DNA of 5,824 bases from Acidobacteriota bacterium. Lineage in GTDB: Bacteria > Acidobacteriota > UBA6911 > RPQK01. The notes under the pieces are model-generated. The model was not told where the DNA came from, made no database searches, and saw only the letters and a program-made list of their open reading frames with translations. Where the stretch lies: assembly GCA_003819755.1 (NCBI GenBank), contig RPQK01000515.1:1-5824 (forward strand), given 5' to 3'. The position numbers and the translations under genes are program-made. This document shows, piece by piece, positions 1 through 5,824 of the stretch. Position 1 is the stretch's first letter. Each line of letters opens with the position of its first letter.

Positions 1-2436
1 GAGCATAATGCTGAGTTGGACCTCCTTTGCCTCAGCTTGGATCGCCATCCGGGCGACGAAGCGCTCAGAAAGGATCTTCAGGAAATACACTTCGGTATCG
101 GCAACCTGCTTTCTGAGCGCAGAAAGTGGATTGCCCGGATCCTGGAGAGAGGCCAGATCACTGAAGATGACCAACAGCGGCTCTTGAAGTGGCCGCACGC
201 CTTCAACGATCTGGGGCGCCTCTTTGTCGAGAAGCACCAGGCATGGATACGCAGCGAGTGCGAGCAGCCGCTGTACTGCACGCACTCCCATCTCCAAGCC
301 GACTACCTCACGCTAAGAAGCGAGCTTCTTTGCACTCTGAACCACCTCCGCAACCAGGTGGCCGGCTCGCCAGGTCCGATTGTTCCCGGTGTATGCTCGG
401 ATGACTTTCCCGACGACGTGACCCCGTTTAACAGGATTCTCTACGTCTCGGAAAGGAACGTGGATGGGGACCACCTGATCGTCGGGACCATCCCGCTTGA
501 GAATCTGAAGAGATTGCCTCTCCCTCAGTCCCCCAATCAAATCTACTGTGGCCGGGTCAAACTGGCGGAAGGTGTGATTACCGAGGCCTATGTTCCAACC
601 CAGGAAGAGCGATCCGGCGATTTCTCCGCCTTCGCCCGCGTCCTTATCGATCCTTCAACCGGTCAGCCATTTCCGGGCGGAATCATCCCCGCCAACCGTT
701 TGGGTGAGATTCACGCCTGGCGGATTCCCCGTCAAGGCTTTTTATCATTGGTCTGGGGATTGACGATCGAAACCCTCCGTTTGCACGTCGAGGGACTCTC
801 GGATTACCTGCCAAAGGACCTCTGTGCATTTGACTACGAATTTTTCACAGAAAAATACCGTTGGATGATCGCAGACCTGATCTCGCTCGGCTTGCTCTGG
901 ATCCAGGCGGGCAACCCGGCAAAGTCGCCGTCCGGGAGCGCGAGCCTACCCGAACTGGAATGGGGTGGGGTGACGAACGCCTGCGGATTCATGAAGGCCC
1001 TGAACAACTGTATTTACGCAGGGCTGAGGACGACATTCTTTGAGCGTCGGTACCTGATTGACCCGAACCATGACCTCCGTTTGTTCTGGAATTTCGCCAA
1101 ACGGTCTAAGGGGCTGGAGCATCTTGCAGGCGTCGAGAAAGGGGGCACCTTTGTTCTCGTCTGCGAACGGGACAAGGAGCAAGAGAAAGACCGTGTGGTC
1201 GCCGACTTCTCCCTTGCCGGACGGGTCAACTGCTGCTGCGAGATGAAGCCTGAGGAAATTCACTTGCCTCCGGTCGCACTCCCAGATTACCGCGTGGTGC
1301 ACCTGAAGCAGGCAGACGATGGCTTGCCCTTCCAGCCGGTACAACTCGCAGTTCACGTGCTTGCAAACGATTACGATCCGAACAGGAAACGAGGCGAGGA
1401 AGACAAGCTTGAAATCGCCCTGCCGTCGGCCGATACGGAGTTGGGCGGCAAAGTGGAGTTGACAGATCAACCGGGGATTGTCCGCTACCGGCACGAAAAG
1501 CCCGTGCCCGGTTGGGTGGACCGTTTTTCCTACATTCTGAAGGACCCCAAAGGCAGCAGTGACACAGGCTTGGTGCTCATCCTGATGACAGTGAAGAAGA
1601 CCCAGGAGGCTCCGGGAGAACCTTCACCCGAGAAGGGGCAAATCGTCTTGCTGGTGCGAGCGGACGGAACCATCGTCGTCACTGCGGCTGTGGCCCTTTT
1701 TGACGAAACGGGCGTTCTGGTTGCCCACTTGGAGAAGGCCAACGTGGGCGAGACTTTCACTTTCACGCTTGCGCCCGGTGCGTACTCGGTGAAGGCTACC
1801 GCGGGATCAGGAGCTGGAGCCTTGGTCGGGGGGGGCGGTCCCATCCAATTGGAAGCCGCACAGACAGTTAATGTGGAAATCCGGCTCCAGCGCCAGCGAC
1901 TCATTGCCGTGCCGGACGGCTTCGTCAATCATGTGGCTGACGTACTTAACCTCCCGCGGCCGCAGGTACGGGAAAGAGTAGAACGCATTTACGGAGACCG
2001 ATACACGGAGAAGATCAAGGTACTCGAGTCGGCCGGCGAGAATGCGTCTGTAAAAGCATCCGCGGCATACCAGCAATCGACCCAGTTCCTGACCGAGACT
2101 ATCGTCAATCCGACGGTCAGCGACGACGATCTGATTGCGGTTTTCCGTCGGACATCAGTCGGCCTTGTGAAAGCCGTCCGGCAGGCCAACGAAGAGAACA
2201 AAGACACTTACAGGGCCCTGCTGGTTAATGCAGGCGCCGCTTTCATGGATCGGCTCACGTTGAGCAATCCCAAGACTCTGAGCCCTGCGGCCGGCACTGC
2301 CATTCGGGAGATGGCGGCTGCCCTCCAGGAGTCCGGTGTACCTGCCGGCAAGTTGAAGGAGACTTGGAAGGGGAACCGGTTAGATACGGAACTGAAAGTG
2401 GCGTCCGCATCGGAGATCGAGGGACTGCTGACCTAA
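1..2436 (+). CDS. Large multidomain eCIS-locus protein of unknown function, 5' partial
   Basis: The frame is open from the first base, so the true start is upstream; 811 codons are visible (numbered here from the window's first codon). In order: a helical, Trp/Leu-rich region (about 1-125); a segment at 198-234 with VPTQEERSGDFSAF and DPSTGQPFPGGIIPANRL, very like a stretch of acidobacterial TonB-receptor/Oar-type proteins; a helical/aromatic region (240-370); GGTFVLV (381-387), then ADFSL and a Cys triplet (411-413); a Big_9/cadherin-like Ig domain (about 435-533) with the diagnostic VLANDYDPN at 453-461, GKVEL, and FSYILKDPKG; a Pro/Glu linker; a carboxypeptidase-regulatory or PEGA-like beta domain (546-630); and a helical C-terminus (631-811). 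It lies 18 bases before the tape-measure gene and so is probably part of the injection-system operon. The Ig call is fairly firm by motif. The protein's function (particle anchor, fibre, or cargo/assembly factor) cannot be decided from sequence. A signal peptide cannot be assessed because the start is missing. Confidence 0.85.
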   Translation, partial: EHNAELDLLCLSLDRHPGDEALRKDLQEIHFGIGNLLSERRKWIARILERGQITEDDQQRLLKWPHAFNDLGRLFVEKHQAWIRSECEQPLYCTHSHLQADYLTLRSELLCTLNHLRNQVAGSPGPIVPGVCSDDFPDDVTPFNRILYVSERNVDGDHLIVGTIPLENLKRLPLPQSPNQIYCGRVKLAEGVITEAYVPTQEERSGDFSAFARVLIDPSTGQPFPGGIIPANRLGEIHAWRIPRQGFLSLVWGLTIETLRLHVEGLSDYLPKDLCAFDYEFFTEKYRWMIADLISLGLLWIQAGNPAKSPSGSASLPELEWGGVTNACGFMKALNNCIYAGLRTTFFERRYLIDPNHDLRLFWNFAKRSKGLEHLAGVEKGGTFVLVCERDKEQEKDRVVADFSLAGRVNCCCEMKPEEIHLPPVALPDYRVVHLKQADDGLPFQPVQLAVHVLANDYDPNRKRGEEDKLEIALPSADTELGGKVELTDQPGIVRYRHEKPVPGWVDRFSYILKDPKGSSDTGLVLILMTVKKTQEAPGEPSPEKGQIVLLVRADGTIVVTAAVALFDETGVLVAHLEKANVGETFTFTLAPGAYSVKATAGSGAGALVGGGGPIQLEAAQTVNVEIRLQRQRLIAVPDGFVNHVADVLNLPRPQVRERVERIYGDRYTEKIKVLESAGENASVKASAAYQQSTQFLTETIVNPTVSDDDLIAVFRRTSVGLVKAVRQANEENKDTYRALLVNAGAAFMDRLTLSNPKTLSPAAGTAIREMAAALQESGVPAGKLKETWKGNRLDTELKVASASEIEGLLT

Positions 2437-2445
2437 TGCGTACGT

Positions 2446-2452
2446 GAGAGAG
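2446..2452 (+). promoter_or_regulatory. Weak purine-rich ribosome binding site of the tape-measure gene
   Basis: A GAGAGAG tract lies just before the ATG at 2455 and is the only purine-rich stretch in the 18-base gap after the previous stop codon. It matches the anti-Shine-Dalgarno sequence only partly and sits close to the ATG, so translation may depend in part on coupling to the upstream gene. It supports 2455 as the start, as does the typical family N-terminus that follows. Confidence 0.35.
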
Positions 2453-2454
2453 TC

Positions 2455-4149
2455 ATGTCTGAAACGTTTCACGTCGTCCGGCGGCACACATACGAACTGA
2501 CCTGTTCGAGCCAGGACAGCGCCCGGGCGGCGCAAGAAGAGGTGTATCGAATTCACACCGATCGTCTGCTTCCCGCTTTGGACGAGATTCTCTGCGCGCT
2601 GACAGCTCCAGGCGAGGTGGTCCGGTTAAACCGGGTCGAGCTCGATCTCGGCACCATTTCCTCGTCCCAACTCGGGGATCAGCTCGTTCTTCGAACCCGG
2701 CTCCGCCTGAAAGAGACCCTCTCAGACAGGATCGAAGTGCTGCGAAGAACACCTCGTCTTCACTCGTTTGAGGAACAAATCCTCTCCGAGACGGAGGTCA
2801 AGCTCGAGACGCTGCGAATTTTTCTGGCGACCGGCACGTTGCCATGGCGGTCAGCCCAAGTCTCCCGAGTGAATCTGGAGGAGGAGTTTGCGGACCTTAT
2901 CCTCGAATCTCCCGAGCAGGTAACGGAGATGCTTCGCCAAATCGCCGGTCCGACCGTAGCGGCACGATTGGTCAAGCAGTTCTCGCCGGCAACCCTGCAT
3001 AGGGTGATTGCTGTTCTCGTTCCGGCAAAGGATCGTGAATTCAAAAAAGAGATGGAGGACTGGATCGAGCTGCTCGTTGGCACCGGACCGACCGCTTGGG
3101 CGCTGTCGGGCGGGTCCTTCCTCGACCGCCAGGAAGCCCGACGGTTCATCGAGACGGAGGCCTTGACGTTCCTTCTGGTCGTCGGACGGTCCCCGAGTGT
3201 CCGGCCAGTGCCAGCGTCCGGGGTTCCATCGCCCTCCTCTTCGCTTTCAGGTCATCTGTTGCAGCAACTGGGACAACGTTGGAAGACGCAGACGGGTTCG
3301 GCAGCCGTTCAATTGGCCGATGTGGCACGAAAGGCTCTGCCTCTGGAAAGCCCAGCCCGGTTGTTCCTCGAACACTGGGCTCTCTTTCATTCACAAGAAG
3401 ACGTGACTGCGGCGCCGGCGACGTCGTCGCAGTTGGGGAAGCCTGGAGCGCCCGGGAAAAGCGCGCGAGATACGCGAAGGAACCGGGGAGACACGACACC
3501 CAGCCACCCATCGGCCACCCGATTCCCTGCCCCGGATGGACGGTCACAATCACGGGCAGCGAAAGAAGCGGCTGACGAAGATCGGCGCTCGAAAACGGAG
3601 CCGGCCGGGCAGGAAAGGACTGCGGAATCAAAACGCCTGTTCGAGGCCGAAGAGGGCCTTTTCGTCGACAATGCCGGCCTGGTGCTGCTCTGGCCCTTCC
3701 TGCCCCCGTTCTTCGAAAAAGCCGGACTGGTCAGGATGAAAGAGTTTCGGACCGAGAGCGCCCGGGAGCGCGCTGTCTTGCTGCTCGAGTCCCTCGCGAC
3801 CGGCATTTCTCGCTCCTCCGAGCATCTCCTGGTGCTCAACAAGCTGCTGTGCGGCTGGCCCGTCCTCGAGCCTGTGGAAATAGATTTCGAGGCGACCGCT
3901 CTCGAGGAACAGGAGTCAAAGGATCTCCTCGAATCGGTCATCGTCGCCTGGAAGATCTTGAAAAGGACTTCGGTCGCGGGTCTTCGCTCGGCTTTCCTGA
4001 GACGGGAGGGACGGCTTGTACACCAGGGACAAGGATGGCAGCTCAAAGTTGCCCGCAGCGGCTTCGATGTACTGCTCGATCATCTCCCCTGGAGTATCGG
4101 CGTCGTGCGCCTGCCCTGGATGGAAGAGGCTTTGTTCGTAGAGTGGTAA
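2455..4149 (+). CDS. Contractile injection system tape-measure protein (Afp14/Pvc14-like)
   Basis: This 564-aa protein is the predicted tape measure (CIS_TMP family), which sets tube/sheath length in eCIS particles. The N-terminal signature is a beta strand and helix followed by VVRLNRVELDLGTI (55-68). Next comes LRIFLATGTLPWR (120-132), the FLxTGxLPW motif typical of the family. The C-terminal domain (about 397-564) is the most diagnostic: FVDNAGLVLLWPFLP (403-417), LNKLLCGWP (461-469), a SVAGLRSAFLRREG stretch, LPWS (544-547) and a final LPWM...VEW. Between them, residues about 316-396 are rich in Ala, Pro, Ser, Arg and Glu and look disordered. The ATG follows the upstream stop by 18 bases, and the stop lies 2 bases before the ATPase start, so all three genes are probably co-transcribed. 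No membrane segment or signal peptide is seen, as expected for a protein assembled in the cytoplasm. Family assignment is confident. The length-ruler role is inferred from work on Afp14 in the Serratia antifeeding prophage. Confidence 0.93.
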   Translation: MSETFHVVRRHTYELTCSSQDSARAAQEEVYRIHTDRLLPALDEILCALTAPGEVVRLNRVELDLGTISSSQLGDQLVLRTRLRLKETLSDRIEVLRRTPRLHSFEEQILSETEVKLETLRIFLATGTLPWRSAQVSRVNLEEEFADLILESPEQVTEMLRQIAGPTVAARLVKQFSPATLHRVIAVLVPAKDREFKKEMEDWIELLVGTGPTAWALSGGSFLDRQEARRFIETEALTFLLVVGRSPSVRPVPASGVPSPSSSLSGHLLQQLGQRWKTQTGSAAVQLADVARKALPLESPARLFLEHWALFHSQEDVTAAPATSSQLGKPGAPGKSARDTRRNRGDTTPSHPSATRFPAPDGRSQSRAAKEAADEDRRSKTEPAGQERTAESKRLFEAEEGLFVDNAGLVLLWPFLPPFFEKAGLVRMKEFRTESARERAVLLLESLATGISRSSEHLLVLNKLLCGWPVLEPVEIDFEATALEEQESKDLLESVIVAWKILKRTSVAGLRSAFLRREGRLVHQGQGWQLKVARSGFDVLLDHLPWSIGVVRLPWMEEALFVEW

Positions 4150-4151
4150 TC

Positions 4152-5513
4152 ATGGACAAGTCCAATCGGCGCGCCGCGAATGCGGCGACACTGCAACAAG
4201 AGCTGAGATGGCTCTCGGATGTCATTCAAACGCGACTGGATATGCAGTTGCGGCACGAGCGACGGTCGCCCATCGAGGATGTCTTTGAGATTGCTCCGCC
4301 AGAGCTCGATTCCGAAGACTCGATGTACGCCTCCTTCGTCGCGCACTACGAAATGGGTTTCGGAGAGCGTTTGACGGCGCTTCTGGCCTTGGCGCCGCAT
4401 GTCCAGCCCCAGCTTCTTGACCTCTTCTTTCAGACCAACGAGCGTCTAAACCGGGGTTACACGGAATGGGGAGGTGTCCAGGGGAAAATGCACGGAGGGT
4501 TCCTGCCAACCGGCGAGACCGCGCTGTTCCTCATTGCCGGCGAAGACCTCGACAGCAGATTCGAGCACCAGCGCCTCTTCGATGCCGATCATTTCTTCGC
4601 CCGTCACAATATTCTGAAGCTCGAGCCTGCACCTTCGGGAGAGCCGATTTTGAGCGGCCGCCTGGTGATGGCCGACGAAATCATAGACTTTCTTACCACC
4701 GGGGAATTCCGCAAGCCCGATTACAGCCGTGATTTTCCGGCAAAACTGATATCGACCGAGATGGAATGGGACGATCTCGTTCTGGCGCCCACGACGCTGG
4801 AGCAGATTCAAGAGTTGGAAGCGTGGATCCGTCACGAGCGGGTCCTTATGGAAGACTGGGGTCTGGCCCGCCGCTTGAGGCCCGGGTACCGCTGCCTTTT
4901 CTACGGCCCGCCGGGCACAGGGAAGACGACGACCGCCAGCGTGATTGGAAAGCGGGTGGGGCGCGACGTCTACCGCATCGCCCTCTCGGCCGTGGTGTCC
5001 AAGTACATCGGCGAAACTGAGAAGAATCTGGAGCGGATCTTCGGCCGGGCCGAGAACATGAACTGTATTCTATTCTTCGACGAGGCCGATGCGCTTTTCG
5101 GCAAGAGAACCAGCATCAGCGACGCTCACGACCGTTACGCCAATCAGGAGGTTTCGTACCTGCTTCAGCGGATCGAAGACTTCCCCGGCGTCGTTATTCT
5201 CGCCTCCAACTACACGACCAATATTGACGAGGCTTTCATGCGCCGCTTTCAGGCGGTGGTCCATTTCCCCATGCCGGACCCAGCGGAACGGAAGCGCCTC
5301 TGGACCGCCTCGTTTTCAAAGCAGTCCGTCCTGGACAGCACACTGCGTCTGGATGACCTGGCCCAGAAGTACGAGTTGTCGGGCGGGGCCATCATAAATG
5401 TCGTTCGTTACGCCTCTTTGATGGCCCTCGACGCAGACACCAATGTTATCCGCAGTGCGGATCTGGTTGGCGGGATTCGAAGAGAACTTCAGAAGGATGG
5501 AAAGACATTGTGA
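4152..5513 (+). CDS. eCIS AAA+ ATPase (Afp15/Pvc15-like)
   Basis: This 453-aa cytoplasmic ATPase of the classical AAA type is conserved in eCIS clusters next to the tape measure; the PVC homologue has been implicated in payload loading or assembly. The N-terminal part (1-193) is the eCIS-specific helper region, with a helical start and GGVQGKMHGGFLPTGET (107-123). WDDLVL (206-211) opens the AAA module. Walker A is GPPGTGKT (252-259), the pore-loop region is KYIGETEKN (284-292), and Walker B is CILFFDE (305-311, D310/E311). Sensor-1 Asn is N353 in LASNYTTN and the arginine-finger pair is R364/R365 in FMRRF. The sensor-2 region reads SGGAIIN (410-416). All catalytic residues are present, so the enzyme should be active. 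I chose the ATG at 4152, 2 bases after the previous stop. The frame is open about 100 codons further upstream, but that part overlaps the tape-measure gene and is Arg/Gly/Pro-rich without family resemblance. No strong Shine-Dalgarno is seen, so translational coupling by reinitiation is likely. Confidence 0.96.
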   Translation: MDKSNRRAANAATLQQELRWLSDVIQTRLDMQLRHERRSPIEDVFEIAPPELDSEDSMYASFVAHYEMGFGERLTALLALAPHVQPQLLDLFFQTNERLNRGYTEWGGVQGKMHGGFLPTGETALFLIAGEDLDSRFEHQRLFDADHFFARHNILKLEPAPSGEPILSGRLVMADEIIDFLTTGEFRKPDYSRDFPAKLISTEMEWDDLVLAPTTLEQIQELEAWIRHERVLMEDWGLARRLRPGYRCLFYGPPGTGKTTTASVIGKRVGRDVYRIALSAVVSKYIGETEKNLERIFGRAENMNCILFFDEADALFGKRTSISDAHDRYANQEVSYLLQRIEDFPGVVILASNYTTNIDEAFMRRFQAVVHFPMPDPAERKRLWTASFSKQSVLDSTLRLDDLAQKYELSGGAIINVVRYASLMALDADTNVIRSADLVGGIRRELQKDGKTL

Positions 5514-5548
5514 GTTTCAGAGAACCCGGGCTGGAATATATTTTTCCA

Positions 5549-5652
5549 CCCCGTCGGGGCATAAGCGCTCAAATAAGAATCGAGAGTGGGGGCGCCCCCT
5601 GGGAGCGCCCCCACTCTCGATTCTTATTTGAGCGCTTATGCCCCCGAAGGGG
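5549..5652. repeat. Long near-perfect palindrome (40-bp perfect arms, 9-base spacer)
   Basis: Bases 5556-5595 are the exact reverse complement of 5605-5644, 40 of 40, separated by the spacer CCCCTGGGA (5596-5604). The symmetry continues outward with one mismatch and one extra G: the left flank is CCCC-GTC-GGGG and the right flank is CCCC-GAA-GGGG, each also a small hairpin. It begins 35 bases after the ATPase stop. As RNA it would form one very stable hairpin; as DNA it could extrude a cruciform. It may end transcription of the operon in both directions, but no U-tract follows either arm, so it is not a standard intrinsic terminator. A mobile palindromic repeat is the main alternative. Confidence 0.95.
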
Positions 5653-5671
5653 TCGCGTATCGCGGCTTCCT

Positions 5672-5712
5672 CACCCAGGGTAGGCCGCAGCAAACGCGGC
5701 CAACCCCGGGGG
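5672..5712. repeat. Imperfect GC-rich hairpin, REP-like
   Basis: The inner stem GGCCGC (5683-5688) pairs perfectly with GCGGCC (5696-5701) around a 7-base loop. It extends outward through GGGT/ACCC and CCC/GGG with three mismatches, giving 14 pairs in total. The design resembles intergenic REP-type repeats with CACCCAGGGT...ACCC ends that I associate with Acidobacteriota and Planctomycetota genomes. That association is from memory and not verified. Confidence 0.7.
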
Positions 5713-5716
5713 GCCA

Positions 5717-5754
5717 GCTACTTCCTCACGCCGGCGGCGTGAGAGGAGAGTAGC
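5717..5754. repeat. Bulged hairpin, REP-like
   Basis: CTCACGCC (5725-5732) pairs perfectly with GGCGTGAG (5736-5743) around a 3-base loop. After a single-A bulge the stem continues with CTTC/GGAG (one G-U pair). After a 2-base bulge it closes with GCTA/TAGC, giving 16 pairs in all. It lies 4 bases after the preceding hairpin, so the two may form one composite element. Confidence 0.7.
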
Positions 5755-5800
5755 CGGGTTTTCCAGGCGACACCCCCGGGAAACGACGACAAAGCAATAA

Positions 5801-5820
5801 CGCACCCCGGCAGGGGTGCG
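5801..5820. repeat. Perfect 8-bp GC-rich hairpin
   Basis: CGCACCCC pairs exactly with GGGGTGCG around a GGCA loop. It lies 4 bases from the window's end, so a larger repeat could continue beyond. No T-tract is visible after it within the window, so a terminator role cannot be claimed. Confidence 0.65.
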
Positions 5821-5824
5821 GGGA

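Larger units (their letters stand above)
5514..5824. other. Non-coding 3' region packed with inverted repeats
   Basis: No convincing gene lies in these 311 bases after the ATPase stop. The region starts with a short AT-rich stretch (ATATATTTTT around 5536-5545). It then holds a very long palindrome, a small CGCG-TAT-CGCG hairpin (5654-5664) and three further hairpins up to the window's end. The hairpins differ in sequence from one another, so this is not a tandem or CRISPR array. It could combine a transcription end with a cluster of REP-like or miniature mobile repeats. No tRNA or known riboswitch pattern is seen. Confidence 0.7.

Noticed and set aside
16..18. TTG at 16 as the start of the first gene
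   Set aside because: The frame is already open from base 1 with no stop or ribosome site before it, so the gene most likely begins upstream of the window.
946..1494. Minus-strand open frame of 182 codons, and the other minus-strand frames
   Set aside because: They are shadows of high-GC + strand genes with clear domains; no family resemblance or start signals.
3849..4151. Upstream extension of the ATPase reading frame
   Set aside because: It overlaps the well-supported tape-measure C-terminus in another frame, has Arg/Gly/Pro-rich out-of-frame composition, and the family N-terminus begins at the ATG at 4152.
5443..5631. Small + strand reading frame running from the ATPase into the palindrome
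   Set aside because: It is mostly out-of-frame ATPase sequence and continues through the inverted repeat; no ribosome site or protein-like composition.
5549..5652. Assembly fold-back artefact
   Set aside because: A simple fold-back would continue as the mirror image to the contig end, but symmetry stops at 5549/5652 and unrelated sequence follows on both sides. A local chimera is not fully excluded.
5537..5652. Canonical intrinsic terminator
   Set aside because: The T-rich stretch lies before the palindrome and no strong stem precedes it; no T-run follows the right arm on the + strand or the left arm on the - strand.
5542..5765. TTTTCCA at 5542-5548 and 5759-5765 as a target-site duplication around the hairpin block
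   Set aside because: A 7-base direct match within about 300 bases is expected by chance, and no clear element ends coincide with the right copy.
5549..5820. CRISPR array
   Set aside because: The repeats are inverted and mutually different, without regular spacing of identical direct repeats.

Overview
The window carries the 3' end of an extracellular contractile injection system (eCIS, the Afp/PVC/MAC family of phage-tail-like devices) operon. The gene order is a large multidomain protein of unknown function (5' end outside the window), then the eCIS tape-measure protein, then the eCIS AAA+ ATPase. All three lie on the + strand and are packed tightly (18-base and 2-base gaps), so they very probably share one transcript. 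The adjacent tape-measure and ATPase genes match the canonical afp14-afp15 order. The sheath, tube, baseplate, spike and toxin genes expected in such a locus would lie upstream, outside the window.

Layout: 1-2436 encodes an 811-codon fragment. It has a helical N-terminal part, a stretch closely resembling a segment common in acidobacterial TonB-dependent receptor/Oar-like proteins, a conserved-looking GGTFVLV...CCC core, a Big_9/cadherin-like Ig domain, a carboxypeptidase-regulatory/PEGA-like beta domain and a helical C-terminus. 2455-4149 encodes a 564-aa CIS tape-measure protein with an apparently disordered middle linker. 4152-5513 encodes a 453-aa classical AAA ATPase. 5514-5824 has no gene and is packed with inverted repeats, including a perfect 40-bp palindrome with a 9-base spacer, followed by at least three other hairpins of unrelated sequence.

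Organism: a moderately high-GC, free-living-type bacterium. The receptor-like segment in the first gene is a type I associate with Acidobacteriota (Solibacter/Bryobacter-like), and GC-rich palindromic repeats between genes fit such large environmental genomes. This is an inference; no rRNA or marker gene is present.

How the genes work together: the tape measure is expected to set the length of the tube and sheath. The ATPase is expected to act in the cytoplasm during assembly or payload loading. The first protein is best regarded as an accessory or structural factor of the particle, with adhesive-type beta domains, and its role is not known. No tail-terminator (Afp16/Pvc16-like) gene follows the ATPase, unlike the canonical arrangement. 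Domain assignments come from reading motifs by eye and were not confirmed by profile search.
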